Assembly: GCA_000161975.1 (NCBI GenBank)
Contig: GG688422.1
Coordinates: forward strand, 865,824-929,823
Length of the DNA stretch: 64,000 nt
Direction of reading: 5' to 3'
Origin: Eubacterium saphenum ATCC 49989
GTDB lineage: Bacteria > Bacillota > Clostridia > Peptostreptococcales > Anaerovoracaceae
This document shows, piece by piece, positions 26,288 to 36,270 of this stretch; position 1 is the stretch's first letter, and the number at the start of each line of letters is the position of its first letter. The notes below the pieces were generated by a model. That model saw only the letters and a program-made list of their open reading frames with translations. It had not been told where the DNA came from and did no database searches. A program made the position numbers and the translations under genes.

Positions 26288-28756
26288 ATGAGAAGACCGA
26301 TTATATTCATATCAGGGTTTTACATTTTAGGCATGGCTTTACATTATGATTTTTTCTTGGGAAGATTCGGGGAGATAAGATATGAAAATTTGATTTTAGC
26401 GCTTCCTGCGTTCACGCTTGTGAAGCTCAACGAAGGCGAAGGTCATTTCAGGGGAAAGCATAGGGTGTTAATTGCCGTCGTACTCATGGCGCTGGGGTGC
26501 TTAAATTTTTCATTTAATTATTTTTCAGGTGGAGGGTTTGATAAATATATCGGCAAGAAAATCAATGTAAGAGCTAACATCGAAGATGTATATGAAAAAA
26601 GGAGTGACGAGAAATCAATCTCAAGATCCACGGGACTAATGAAGGGCGGAGACAATAGAAAGATAAATCTGGTTTTAAGGATAATAGAGGCGAACGGAAG
26701 GGCATTACCGAGTGAAAAGGTCATGGTCAGTTCGGAAGTTGGAAAACATGTAAAATTAAGTAGCCTCGTCGGTATCGCGGTGAAAACAGATATAGAGCTG
26801 AAGCAGCCGGAACCGAACAGGATCCCGAGAGGATTTAATCATAGAGAATACTTGATGTCTCGGGGTATACGGTATAGTGCTTACGTGGATGTGCAGCACT
26901 TTAAGATAATCGGTAAAAGTTATGGTATAGGAGGCGATGTAAAAAAATGCATATATGAGGTGAGAGAACGTTTTAAAGCCTGCTTGTATAAGAACGTGCA
27001 GGCGAGAGAAGCGGGGCTTGTATTTGTGATGATAGCCGGTGATAAAACAGGTATCGATGAAGACACGCAGAGAAGCTTCAGGGAGAATACCACCGCCCAT
27101 GTCCTCGCTATAAGCGGACTTCACATAGGTATAATATATCTCGCAACATCGAAACTTTGGAGGCATAGGAAGAAGAACATCTATGCCTTGGTTGTGATAG
27201 CACTGCTGCTCTTTTATGTAATGTTGTCCGGGTTTGCCGCATCCACAATACGGGCGTTTGCCATTGTGCTGGTTCATCTGATATCAACAAGGATTCATAG
27301 GGCATTTGATCTTTTAAATGTAAGTTTTGTAGTGCTGTTTATTCTTGCGGTAGCTAAACCGCTTATGATCATGGATATAGGATTTCAGATGTCTTTTCTG
27401 GCGATTATCACCATAGCCGTGATAGCAAGGCGGCTTTATAAGTTTAAAGAACTGGGATCGCTTGCAGGCGTGCAGCTCGGTACTTCGCTGTTCACTCAAA
27501 GTGTATTTAATCTATTCAATCCGTTCGGCTTTTTAGTGAATTTCCCGGTAGTATATCTTGCGGGGTTTGTGGTGGTAGGTGGAATGTTATTACTGCTTGT
27601 AATGCCGCTTGATGTTTTCGTCATAACAAAGGTAATTACTTCGTTCTTACATGCCGTATGTAAGGTGCTCATTGCTGTAAACGATTGGTTTTATGCGGGC
27701 GGCAGGTTCAGTTATGTAGTTCCGGCTCCATCGATGTTTTTTCTTATAATTTATTATGGGGGCATATTCTTTTTTTCTTCTGAAATATTTGCGGTGTGGA
27801 AGGCAAGGAAGCGGAGGAAAAAGATAGTGGCTATGGTAGTGTGCATATTGATGTGCGCCTTATCCATGAGTACTTTTACAGATTCGCATAGAAAGGAAGG
27901 CATTACATTTTTAGATGTGGGACAAGGTGATTGTACCCATATAAAAACGGCTTCCGGTAAAAACATTTTGATAGACGGTGGGGGCGAGATGAATAGAGAC
28001 ATCGGCAATGCAGTGTTAAAGCCGTATCTTTTAAAAAATGGCACGAAAATGATAGATTTAGCCATCTTAACGCATTTACACAGGGATCATTATGACGGAT
28101 TATTTGAAATAGCAAGGCAGGGTATGGTTAAGAAATTGATCGTTACGAAATATCATAGAGATAAGGTGAATTTAATATCCAAGGCTACTAAAATGAATAA
28201 AAAGGACATAGTGTTTTTAACGGCTCCACATAAAATTAACCTTGATAAGGGTGTGAGCATGGATGTGATGTACCCTAAAGAAGATGTCTCGGAGAAACAA
28301 GGTGAAAAAAATATTGCAGATGGAAATCTTAAGGGAAGTGACATTTCAAAAGCACTTCAGATGGGAAGCGGCGAGAATGAAAACAGTTTTGTTATACGAC
28401 TTGCGTTTAACGGGTTAAAGTTGTTATTTACAGGGGATGCAGGTGCAGATACTGAAAGAATAATAAAAAGCGAGGCTCTAAAATCGGATGTATTAAAGGT
28501 AGGGCACCATGGGAGCAGGTATTCAAGTACGGATGAATTTTTGACTAAGGTATCTCCTAAGGTAGCGGTAATTCAGGTGGGGAAAAACATGTACGGACAT
28601 CCATCGAAGGAAACATTGCGTAGGCTCAAAAATGTAGGCGCTGCAGTATATAGAAACGATACCATGGGCACGGTGGTGATTATGAAGAAGAGAATTTTTA
28701 ATAGAGGGAACGGGAAAAATTTAAAGAGGTATGACATCATTTCTTCAATTATTTAA
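26288..28756 (+). CDS. comEC: ComEC/Rec2 DNA-uptake channel protein
   Basis: Membrane channel that moves single-stranded DNA into the cell during transformation. I prefer ATG 26288 (GAGGAGG upstream, product begins MRRPIIFISGFYILG) over a TTG at 26231; 822 residues. After N-terminal helices comes an OB-fold-like extracellular domain, then the Competence domain with ISGLHIGIIYL, several helices, and a C-terminal metallo-beta-lactamase-like domain with FLDVGQGDCTHI, LTHLHRDHYDG and GHHGSRYS, thought to be a nuclease. holA follows, as in many Firmicutes. Confidence 0.93.
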   Translation: MRRPIIFISGFYILGMALHYDFFLGRFGEIRYENLILALPAFTLVKLNEGEGHFRGKHRVLIAVVLMALGCLNFSFNYFSGGGFDKYIGKKINVRANIEDVYEKRSDEKSISRSTGLMKGGDNRKINLVLRIIEANGRALPSEKVMVSSEVGKHVKLSSLVGIAVKTDIELKQPEPNRIPRGFNHREYLMSRGIRYSAYVDVQHFKIIGKSYGIGGDVKKCIYEVRERFKACLYKNVQAREAGLVFVMIAGDKTGIDEDTQRSFRENTTAHVLAISGLHIGIIYLATSKLWRHRKKNIYALVVIALLLFYVMLSGFAASTIRAFAIVLVHLISTRIHRAFDLLNVSFVVLFILAVAKPLMIMDIGFQMSFLAIITIAVIARRLYKFKELGSLAGVQLGTSLFTQSVFNLFNPFGFLVNFPVVYLAGFVVVGGMLLLLVMPLDVFVITKVITSFLHAVCKVLIAVNDWFYAGGRFSYVVPAPSMFFLIIYYGGIFFFSSEIFAVWKARKRRKKIVAMVVCILMCALSMSTFTDSHRKEGITFLDVGQGDCTHIKTASGKNILIDGGGEMNRDIGNAVLKPYLLKNGTKMIDLAILTHLHRDHYDGLFEIARQGMVKKLIVTKYHRDKVNLISKATKMNKKDIVFLTAPHKINLDKGVSMDVMYPKEDVSEKQGEKNIADGNLKGSDISKALQMGSGENENSFVIRLAFNGLKLLFTGDAGADTERIIKSEALKSDVLKVGHHGSRYSSTDEFLTKVSPKVAVIQVGKNMYGHPSKETLRRLKNVGAAVYRNDTMGTVVIMKKRIFNRGNGKNLKRYDIISSII

Positions 28757-29004
28757 TAAACATGATAAGGGGTGATAAATTGTTTATGAATGATGTTTTT
28801 GTTTATGTTTGATGTTCTCTTTGGCGTACAAGTATGGTGCAGTTAAAAAATTACAAATTAATCGAAGCATTGTACCCGTAATCTTATCACTTAATGTATG
28901 CATAAATTCAGCCTCTTTGAAAGAGACGACAGGACTGCGTGTGATATAATATTTACAACGGTCATGGTAAATGATATTGCAGAGCATTACGAAAAGAGTG
29001 TCTT
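28757..29004. other. Gap between comEC and holA
   Basis: About 250 bases with no supportable gene. A TATAAT at 28946-28951 could be the -10 box for holA; no -35 is visible at the right distance. Confidence 0.4.
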
Positions 29005-30048
29005 ATGGCATATGGTAAAAAACCGGTAGCAGGGTTTAGGGAGTGTATGAGCCTCATTGAAAAAGATATTTCGGGGCTTGTGTTCGTAAGGTCTGATGAA
29101 CCATATCTTTTTGATTGGATAGTGGATAGAATCAAAAAAAAGCATGTCGATCCCGATATGCTTGATTTTGATTATACGGTTTATGACGGAAGCGTAGCGG
29201 CTTCTGATATAGAGATGTCTACGGGAACCTTCCCTATGGGGAGTAAGAAAAAGCTCATAGTAATAAAGGAAGCCTTTAAAGAGGCAGGTAAGTCTCTAGC
29301 GGTAAAATCCGAAATCGAGAAACTCACTGAGATAGCGACTAATCTTGAAGGTGAAGTTATACTGCTGATAGGCAGTAAAAAGTTAGGCGGAGCGGTGGTT
29401 TCAGCGCCGATCAGAAAGCTTAAAGCGGCAGGCGAGTTTTTTGATATAGGAAGGCTTAGCCTATCTCAGGCGAATTCATTTGTGCGAAAACGTGTGGAAG
29501 AATGCGGTAAAACTATATCGTATCAGGCTGCAGAGTTTTTGATTTCAGAACTTAAGTACGGGTCGAGGGATTCAGGTGAGGATCTCTACAGCGTTGCAAA
29601 TGAAGCGATAAAGCTTGCGTATAGCACGGATAAGGCGGAAATTAAAAAGGATGATATTTCGAAGGTAACATCTAAAAGCCTGGAAAACAACGTGTTTTTA
29701 TTGCTGGATGCAATAGGTTACGGCAAAAAGGATAAGGCGCTGCGCCTTCTAAGGGATCTTATGATACCGGGCAAAAATGAATTTTCTCTATTGGGACTTA
29801 TAATATCGCAACTTGAAATGCTCCTTGCCATAAGGGAATGCACCGCACTCGGCAAGGGCGAAAGCAGCATGATAAAAGTTCTTCCATACAACCCTTACAG
29901 AATAAAGAAATCCATTCCGGTGGCTGGGAGATATAGTATACACAGCTTGGTTGACCTTTTAAAAAATGCATATTCTGCAGATGAGAAGATAAAAACAGGA
30001 CTGATGCCGGCGGATTTGGTTCTTGAAATGTTTGTAGCGACGGGTTAG
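29005..30048 (+). CDS. holA: DNA polymerase III delta subunit
   Basis: Clamp-loader wrench that opens the beta sliding clamp. 347 residues with the HolA-type order: an N-terminal RecA-like fold (GLVFVRSDEPYLFDWIVDRI, early VYDG and FPMGSKKKLIVIKE), a middle helical domain and a C-terminal collar domain (NNVFLLLDAIGYGKKDKALRLL, LLGLIISQLEMLLAIRE). No ATP-binding P-loop, as expected for delta. The position downstream of comEC is conserved in Firmicutes. Confidence 0.9.
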   Translation: MAYGKKPVAGFRECMSLIEKDISGLVFVRSDEPYLFDWIVDRIKKKHVDPDMLDFDYTVYDGSVAASDIEMSTGTFPMGSKKKLIVIKEAFKEAGKSLAVKSEIEKLTEIATNLEGEVILLIGSKKLGGAVVSAPIRKLKAAGEFFDIGRLSLSQANSFVRKRVEECGKTISYQAAEFLISELKYGSRDSGEDLYSVANEAIKLAYSTDKAEIKKDDISKVTSKSLENNVFLLLDAIGYGKKDKALRLLRDLMIPGKNEFSLLGLIISQLEMLLAIRECTALGKGESSMIKVLPYNPYRIKKSIPVAGRYSIHSLVDLLKNAYSADEKIKTGLMPADLVLEMFVATG

Positions 30049-30057
30049 GAGGGTGTT

Positions 30058-30957
30058 TTGAAAAATAGCAAGATAGCAGACCTCGTGCTGATTTTAGCGG
30101 TTGCTATGTGGGGGAGCACCTATTATGTGATCAAACACGAGCTTGCAGGCGTAGAGCCCTTCATGCTGAATGCAATTCGATTCGGGATTTCTTCCGTAAT
30201 AATACTGTTGGTGTTCAGAAAGAGACTGTCATTAGAAAGGAAGACCCTCAAGTTTGGTGCTATACTTGGGCTTTTGATGTTCACCTTCTATCTCACAGGA
30301 GCGTTCGGTGCAAGGCTTACGACGGTTTCAAATGCCGGGTTTTTGTGTTGCCTTGCTGTTATAATAACTCCACTCATCGAGTTTTTCGTAATAAAGAAGA
30401 AAATAGAGAAAAAAATAGCAATTATAGCCGCCCTTACCCTCATAGGTGTGGGATGTCTTACATTGGGCGGTGAGTTTACATTCGGTATAGGTGATATCAT
30501 CTGCATAGCGTGTTCATTTGCCTTTGCTGTAAATATAATTGTTACAGAAAAGGCCGTGCAGGAGGAGAACTTGGATCCTATAGCAATTGCGAGCATTCAA
30601 GTGGTCATAGTATGCGTATTATCATTTCTTTTTTCGGTTGTATTCGAAAAAAATGCAATATCAGTTGCTTCCACAAGAGAGATTGTAGCCCTGCTTTATT
30701 TGGCAATATTTTGTACGGCATTTACAGCAGTTGCAATACCTTCGTGTCAGAAATATACTACCGCCAGCAGGATGGGTATCATAGGGAGCTTTGAATCACT
30801 CGTATCTGCAATAGTAGGATTTATATTTGCAGGTGAAAGGCTCGGCGTTGTGGGTTATATCGGAGCTCTTATATTATTCCTGTGCATAATTAGTATGGAA
30901 ATAGATTTTGAAAGTTTAATAGGAAGGTACAGAGGGAAGCCGGTTAAAAGACAATAG
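30058..30957 (+). CDS. EamA/DMT-family transporter
   Basis: Ten predicted membrane helices made of two EamA repeats (each about 140 residues), beginning LILAVAMWGSTYYVIKHEL and ending SLVSAIVGFIFAGERLG. Members export or exchange small metabolites; the substrate cannot be told. TTG start with GGAGGG upstream. 299 residues. It is nine bases after holA and twelve before an amidohydrolase, so they are probably cotranscribed. Confidence 0.88.
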   Translation: MKNSKIADLVLILAVAMWGSTYYVIKHELAGVEPFMLNAIRFGISSVIILLVFRKRLSLERKTLKFGAILGLLMFTFYLTGAFGARLTTVSNAGFLCCLAVIITPLIEFFVIKKKIEKKIAIIAALTLIGVGCLTLGGEFTFGIGDIICIACSFAFAVNIIVTEKAVQEENLDPIAIASIQVVIVCVLSFLFSVVFEKNAISVASTREIVALLYLAIFCTAFTAVAIPSCQKYTTASRMGIIGSFESLVSAIVGFIFAGERLGVVGYIGALILFLCIISMEIDFESLIGRYRGKPVKRQ

Positions 30958-30969
30958 AAAGAGTGGGAT

Positions 30970-32247
30970 ATGGTAATAAAAAATGCATTGATTTTAGATG
31001 AAGATTTCAATATTGTAGAGGAAAGCGCAATTCATATTAAGGACGGCAGATTTCATAAAATCGGTAAGAACCTTGATTTAAATACAGAGGGTGAAGATGT
31101 AATAAATGCTGACGGTATGCTCGCTATGCCGGGTTTTTATAATGCTCATACACATCTTGCCATGAGTATAATGCGAGGACTTGGAGAGGATCTGCCACTT
31201 GATGAATGGTTGTTTAAGAAAATATTTCCATTGGAAGCAAAGTTAAACGGAGACATAGTATATAATGCAACGCTGCTTGCCACCGCAGAGGCAGTATCTG
31301 CAGGGATAGTGAGTTCCACCGACATGTATTTTTACTGTGACAGCATAACTCGGGGTATATTGGACTCCAAGATGAAGGCCAATATATCGCTCGGGTTTGA
31401 CGGAGATCTTACGGGAAAATTTTCAGAGCTTAAAAAAGTGCAGGATTTAAAGAAGCTTATTGAAGATTTTCATGGAATAAATAACGATGAAATTTTAATA
31501 GATACCAGCATACATGCAGAGTACACATCAAAGCCTGCGCTTTGCAAAGCCCTTGCGGAATTTACCGAACAAAAAAACTTAAGAACGCATATTCATGTAT
31601 CCGAGACAAAAAAGGAAAGGGATGAATGCATAGAAAGGCATGGCGTCTCTCCTGTAAAATACTTTGAAATACAAGGATTACTGGGTGTACCTGCCACACT
31701 CGCGCACTGCGTATGGGTGGATGATGAGGATCTTGATATTATCAAGGATCATAACGCTACCGTCGTCACCAATCCCGTTTCCAATCTAAAGCTTGCAAGC
31801 GGTATTTGCGATACCAAGAGAATCGTGGATAAGGGTATAAACCTTGCCATAGGAACGGACGGTGTAGCCAGTAATAACAGTCTTAATTATAATGAAGAAA
31901 TAAAACTTGCAGGGCTTCTTTCTAAAAATTTAAGGGGCGCAGAAAATGGGATCACACTCAGGGAACTACTGTTTGCCTCAACTCGAGGAGGAGCGCTATC
32001 CCAAGGAAGAGATGATGCAGGAATTATAAAGGACGGTTATAGGGCGGATATGATACTGGTTGATGTGAGAATGCCGAATATGTATCCGCACAACGATCTG
32101 CTATCCAACATAGTTTATTCCATGTCTCCTCAAAATATTAAAATAACCATCATCGATGGAAATGTAGTGTATAAGGATGGAGAATTTATGCATGTGGATC
32201 TTGAAAGGGTAAGGCATGAGGTGGATGAATTCCTTGGGAGTTTGTAG
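30970..32247 (+). CDS. mtaD: Amidohydrolase, S-adenosylhomocysteine/methylthioadenosine deaminase type
   Basis: Metal-dependent hydrolase with the TIM-barrel amidohydrolase fold. Metal ligands: H60 and H62 in NAHTHLAMSIMRG, a His in HIHVSETKKE near 208, a His in TLAHCVW and an Asp in IGTDGVASNN. The MRGLGEDLPLDEWL segment is typical of the MtaD/SAH deaminase group, which removes the amino group of adenosine in SAH and MTA. The gene order gives no independent support for the substrate. 425 residues. Confidence 0.85.
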   Translation: MVIKNALILDEDFNIVEESAIHIKDGRFHKIGKNLDLNTEGEDVINADGMLAMPGFYNAHTHLAMSIMRGLGEDLPLDEWLFKKIFPLEAKLNGDIVYNATLLATAEAVSAGIVSSTDMYFYCDSITRGILDSKMKANISLGFDGDLTGKFSELKKVQDLKKLIEDFHGINNDEILIDTSIHAEYTSKPALCKALAEFTEQKNLRTHIHVSETKKERDECIERHGVSPVKYFEIQGLLGVPATLAHCVWVDDEDLDIIKDHNATVVTNPVSNLKLASGICDTKRIVDKGINLAIGTDGVASNNSLNYNEEIKLAGLLSKNLRGAENGITLRELLFASTRGGALSQGRDDAGIIKDGYRADMILVDVRMPNMYPHNDLLSNIVYSMSPQNIKITIIDGNVVYKDGEFMHVDLERVRHEVDEFLGSL

Positions 32248-32252
32248 AGGGG

Positions 32253-32750
32253 TTATCTGTTTGCGGCAGCTTCAATTCTAGGCAGAGCAATAGTAGTAAG
32301 TATACCTATTGCAACACCGCTTATTATGCCGGATACTATTAGAGCAGGTATGTAGTATATTATGTTAAAAGTATCCAGTATCACAATTGCAACGATAAGT
32401 TGCGCAAAATTATGTATGCAACTCCCGGCTACACTTACACCTATATTTGAAAACACCTTAAGTTTTGTGGCAAGCTTCATAATAAGCATGCTGGATAATC
32501 CTCCGGCGAGGGAAAACATCATAGCGATAGGACCTGTAAACATGAATCCTGCGAGCAATATTCTAAGTATATTTACGGCCGCAGGCACCTTAAGAGGATA
32601 CTTTATAAGAAGCATCAATATTATCAGGTTTGCGAGTCCGAGTTTGACCCCGGGCACACCTATGGAGGGTAATAGAAATTCAATGTATGAAAGTATGAGA
32701 GAAAGCGCAATGCTTATAGACATTATCGGTAAAAATTTTTTGAGTGACAT
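32253..32750 (-). CDS. Gx transporter family membrane protein (EetB-like)
   Basis: A 165-residue membrane protein with five or six helices, annotated in databases as Gx transporter or heptaprenyl diphosphate synthase component I. LGLANLIILMLL, SLAGGLSSMLIM and SVAGSCIHNFAQL resemble the substrate-binding subunits of energy-coupling transporters. Start at 32750, with GGAG upstream inside the preceding gene's end region. It pairs with the NusG-II protein, the same neighbours as eetA-eetB in the flavin-based electron-transfer locus of Listeria and Enterococcus. Ends five bases from the convergent amidohydrolase. Confidence 0.8.
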   Translation of the reverse strand: MSLKKFLPIMSISIALSLILSYIEFLLPSIGVPGVKLGLANLIILMLLIKYPLKVPAAVNILRILLAGFMFTGPIAMMFSLAGGLSSMLIMKLATKLKVFSNIGVSVAGSCIHNFAQLIVAIVILDTFNIIYYIPALIVSGIISGVAIGILTTIALPRIEAAANR

Positions 32751-32763
32751 TTGAATATGCTCC

Positions 32764-33126
32764 TTATTCTGAAACCGCATCATATCCGGATGCATCTTTA
32801 CCTACGATTTTTAGGAGGATTTTATTTGGCGCACAGATTACGGATTCACCTTTTTTGTTGATGGAACCGTGCATGATGCAGTGTTTATTTTTGCATGTGG
32901 AAAATTTCATCATGGCTTTTCCCTTCTTTATGGCCACTGTGTTTTTCTGTTTCCCTGAGTTTATATCGATAGTTTTATCCTTTTTGAGGCTGTATGTACC
33001 ATATAATTTATTGTTCTTGTATATGTATAGAACATCGCCGGCTGCATTTTCTGAAGCGAAGTGATACATTATGCCTGCTACGGCAAACAAAAATACTACC
33101 AATAGAATATCCATCTTTTTTATCAT
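32764..33126 (-). CDS. NusG domain II-containing protein (EetA-like)
   Basis: 120 residues: one N-terminal membrane helix (ILLVVFLFAVAGIMYHF), then an exported small beta domain of NusG-II type ending in CPN-like CAPNKILLKIVG with STCKNKHCIMHG in the middle. Two of its Cys (STCKNKHC) could bind metal or form a disulfide. GGAG precedes the ATG. It is usually followed by a Gx transporter gene, as here. Confidence 0.8.
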   Translation of the reverse strand: MIKKMDILLVVFLFAVAGIMYHFASENAAGDVLYIYKNNKLYGTYSLKKDKTIDINSGKQKNTVAIKKGKAMMKFSTCKNKHCIMHGSINKKGESVICAPNKILLKIVGKDASGYDAVSE

Positions 33127-33218
33127 GATGCTCCTTCAAAATATTTTTAGACTGTATCCGGTACTGTAAATAGAGTATAATACTTAATTGAAGTTGTTAT
33201 TTGAACAAAAGGTGTTCT

Positions 33219-34265
33219 ATGAAAACTAAGTTAAAACAGTTAGGACTAATTTTTTGCATTTTCTTGATTATTATAGCACAGACGGGATGTAAAAATGATA
33301 GCTCAAAAGAGCTTAAGGAAGTAAATAAGGAAATAGTTGCTCTGGATACCATGTGTAGCATAAAGGTGTTTACAGAGGATGAAGACGAGGGCAAGAAGAT
33401 CGTGGATGCGGCCATTGATAAACTTCAGGAACTCGATGAGGAATTCAGTAAAACCAATAAGAAGAGTGAAGTATATAAGCTTAATCATGCAGGCGGTAAA
33501 AGAATAGAGGTAAGTGATAAATTTGCGAAGGTAATAAAAAAGAGCATTGAGCTTTCCAAGGCGACAGGCGGCAGATTCGATGTTACGGTGGGTGCCCTTA
33601 CAAGTCTTTGGGATTTTACAAGCGGCAAAAACAAGGTGCCGAGCAAGGCCGAAATCGATAAGGCCAAAAGTACCGTAGGATACAAAAATATAGAGCTTAA
33701 ACAAAACACTTGCAGACTTTTAAATAAGGATACACAGATAGATCTTGGAGGTATTGCAAAGGGATATATAGGTGATGCAATTAAGGAATACCTTCAGAGC
33801 AAGGGAATCAAAAACGCCATAATAAATCTCGGAGGGGATGTTCTCACAATGGGGAAGAAAAGCAGCGGAGAACCGTATAAGGTGGGAATCAAAAAACCGT
33901 TTAAAGGAAAACAAGAAATTTCGGGCTATACGGAGGTTCAGGAGGGGACGGTAGTAACCTCAGGAGTATACGAAAGAAGTTTTAAAAGCAAAGGAAAACT
34001 ATATCATCACATAATAAATCCGTTTACGGGAATGCCGGCAGAGACGGACCTTGACTTCGTTACCGTAAAGAGTGCAAAAGGATCTGCCATGGTTGCGGAT
34101 GCTTTGGCGACGTCGCTTATTATATTAGGCGAAAAGGCTACTCACGACAAGGGTAGTGAAATTATAAAAAAATCAGATTCTGTGGATTACGGCTTCCTTA
34201 CATATACCAAGGCAGGCAAGTATAAGCAGACTGACGGATTTGGCTATAAGAATTCAGAGAATTAA
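33219..34265 (+). CDS. apbE: ApbE family FMN transferase, lipoprotein
   Basis: Covalently attaches FMN from FAD to threonine or serine residues of exported flavoproteins. The start at 33219 gives a signal peptide ending IIAQTGC, a lipobox, so the enzyme is anchored outside the membrane; 348 residues. Family motifs: ALDTMCSIKVF, GGRFDVTVGALTSLW, IDLGGIAKGYIGD, NLGGDVLTMG and the late DALATSLIILG. Divergent from the eetA-like gene with 92 bases between. A TATAAT at 33176-33181 probably drives it. No FMN-binding substrate protein is visible in the window. Confidence 0.92.
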   Translation: MKTKLKQLGLIFCIFLIIIAQTGCKNDSSKELKEVNKEIVALDTMCSIKVFTEDEDEGKKIVDAAIDKLQELDEEFSKTNKKSEVYKLNHAGGKRIEVSDKFAKVIKKSIELSKATGGRFDVTVGALTSLWDFTSGKNKVPSKAEIDKAKSTVGYKNIELKQNTCRLLNKDTQIDLGGIAKGYIGDAIKEYLQSKGIKNAIINLGGDVLTMGKKSSGEPYKVGIKKPFKGKQEISGYTEVQEGTVVTSGVYERSFKSKGKLYHHIINPFTGMPAETDLDFVTVKSAKGSAMVADALATSLIILGEKATHDKGSEIIKKSDSVDYGFLTYTKAGKYKQTDGFGYKNSEN

Positions 34266-34286
34266 CCCCGGGGTAGGAGAATAAGT

Positions 34287-36188
34287 ATGCAAACAGGAAT
34301 GATCAAGGTGTTCACAGCCATGCCTTTCATAGAGCCGATGTCTATAGAGGAAAATGCAAACAAGGTAATGAATCTTATGGATGAGGCTGCATCGCAAAAC
34401 GCCGCCATTGCGGTTTTTCAAGCGAATACCCTTACGGGAGCGGGCATCGGGGACTATATGTTGGATGATGCAATCTATAATGATGTTAAGGCAGCGATTT
34501 TAAGCATCACATCGAGGAGTGAAGGCTTGGATATTTTAATAGCGCTTGAGTCTCATGTAAGATATCAAGGAAGGACGTTTAATGCTATCTTCTTTATACA
34601 AGACGGAGAAATTTTAAGTATCAAGCTGCAAAAAAGAAAACGGGTGGCAAGACATGAAGTTATGACTTTTGGCGATGATATGGATAACTATATAGAATAC
34701 GCAGGAGAGCCTATTGAGGTAGGCGACGGTGTGTTCAGCACGGAAGACTTCAGCTTTAAGATATCGCATCTTTCAGATGTGGAACTTGACCACGACAATA
34801 TGAATCTTTTGATAGCCATAGACGACAGTCCATGGGGAGCTTCAAGAGACTTAAAGCTTGTAAAGAAGGTAGCTGGCATTTCCGAATTTTCAAATGCAGA
34901 TGTAATCATTGTAGAACCTAATTCATACCAGAGCGGCGGAGAGAAGATTTTTTCGGGCGCTATAGTGCATGCGAGCGATGAGAGTATCGATTTTATAAGT
35001 GAGATGAATATGCGTAAATTGCCTTACGGCGCAACACATATTACCTATGTAGACATAGCTAAAGCCAAGGGCAGAACGGCAGGGTATGGATGTATTGCGG
35101 TGAATGAAGATGTGTGCGAACTTGAAGATGTTGGAGAAGTTTCATCAATCGAGGACTGTAAAATAGAAAGTCAGCCCTTTATAAATGATGTTTTTTATTC
35201 AAAGCAGCTCCTTAAGCCTCTGTTAGATGGCTCTTTTGAAGAAAAAGAGGATTTGATTTCAGCAGGAAGCAAAGAGAGTATCTCACTCAGCTACAATATA
35301 ATTTCAAAGCAGGCCATGGCACTTGCAGGAAGGGCTAAGAGGATCGGACTTAAAAAATTCGTCGTAGGATTCTCGGGAGGGCTTGATTCTACGTTGGTTC
35401 TCTTCGTAGTAAAACAGGCACTTCAGTATATGGGTGGCAGTATGGATGATCTCATTGCCGTAATGATGCCGGGGCTTGGAAACAGCGAAAAAATTCAAAC
35501 AAATGCAGGAATCATACTAAAAGAACTTGGAATCAAGCACCGAAATATCAGTATAAAGGAGGCGGTGCTTTCACATTTTAAGGACATCGGACATGCACCG
35601 GATGTATACGACAGTACTTATGAAAATGCCCAGGCCAGGGAAAGAACTCAAATACTTATGGATATCGCCAATATGGAAGGTGCAATAATGCCGGGGAGCG
35701 GAGATATGTCTGAGATTGCACTTGGATGGAGTACCTATGGTGGTGATCACATGGCGATGTATGATGTCAATGCAGGTCTTCCAAAAACGGTTATCAAAAG
35801 GATGATAGCAGATATCGCAGCCTGCGATTTGGTGAGCGAAAAACTTAAAGAGGCACTTGTAAATGTGCTGAATGCACCTATTTCTCCGGAATTGCTGCCG
35901 CTTGACAGTAAAGGGGAAGTGAGTCAGAATACGGAGGAGAGCATAGGTTCATATGAGCTGCATGATTTTTTCTTGTACTATAAACTAAGATACATTATGG
36001 AAGATAGGCTCATACTTCAGCGTGCTAAGTCTGCATTTTATAAAAAGTATGATGAAGACTACATCGAAAAAACATTTTCTATTTTTAACAAAAGGTTTAA
36101 ATCTCAGGAATTCAAAAGAAAGGGAGCACCTGAAGGGCTATCGCTTTGCGATGTGAGTTTTTTCGATATGCCGAGCGATATGAAATAG
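34287..36188 (+). CDS. nadE: Glutamine-dependent NAD+ synthetase
   Basis: Last step of NAD synthesis. The N-terminal nitrilase-like glutaminase domain covers about residues 1-260, and the C-terminal ATP pyrophosphatase domain has SGGLDST near residue 363 and PGSGDMSEIALGWSTYGGD. 633 residues, the length of glutamine-using enzymes. Excellent AGGAG upstream. 21 bases after apbE, so the two may share a transcript; ApbE uses FAD rather than NAD, so the metabolic tie is loose. Confidence 0.93.
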   Translation: MQTGMIKVFTAMPFIEPMSIEENANKVMNLMDEAASQNAAIAVFQANTLTGAGIGDYMLDDAIYNDVKAAILSITSRSEGLDILIALESHVRYQGRTFNAIFFIQDGEILSIKLQKRKRVARHEVMTFGDDMDNYIEYAGEPIEVGDGVFSTEDFSFKISHLSDVELDHDNMNLLIAIDDSPWGASRDLKLVKKVAGISEFSNADVIIVEPNSYQSGGEKIFSGAIVHASDESIDFISEMNMRKLPYGATHITYVDIAKAKGRTAGYGCIAVNEDVCELEDVGEVSSIEDCKIESQPFINDVFYSKQLLKPLLDGSFEEKEDLISAGSKESISLSYNIISKQAMALAGRAKRIGLKKFVVGFSGGLDSTLVLFVVKQALQYMGGSMDDLIAVMMPGLGNSEKIQTNAGIILKELGIKHRNISIKEAVLSHFKDIGHAPDVYDSTYENAQARERTQILMDIANMEGAIMPGSGDMSEIALGWSTYGGDHMAMYDVNAGLPKTVIKRMIADIAACDLVSEKLKEALVNVLNAPISPELLPLDSKGEVSQNTEESIGSYELHDFFLYYKLRYIMEDRLILQRAKSAFYKKYDEDYIEKTFSIFNKRFKSQEFKRKGAPEGLSLCDVSFFDMPSDMK

Positions 36189-36270
36189 AGAGCGGATTAT
36201 GTTTCAAAAGATTTTTAATAGGATTTTCAGTTTAAAATGCGGAGTGTTATAAAACAGGGAAAGAGTTGTG

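Noticed and set aside
30108..30473. A 121-codon plus-strand frame within the EamA gene
   Set aside because: Out of frame with a clear ten-helix transporter; composition is unlike a protein.
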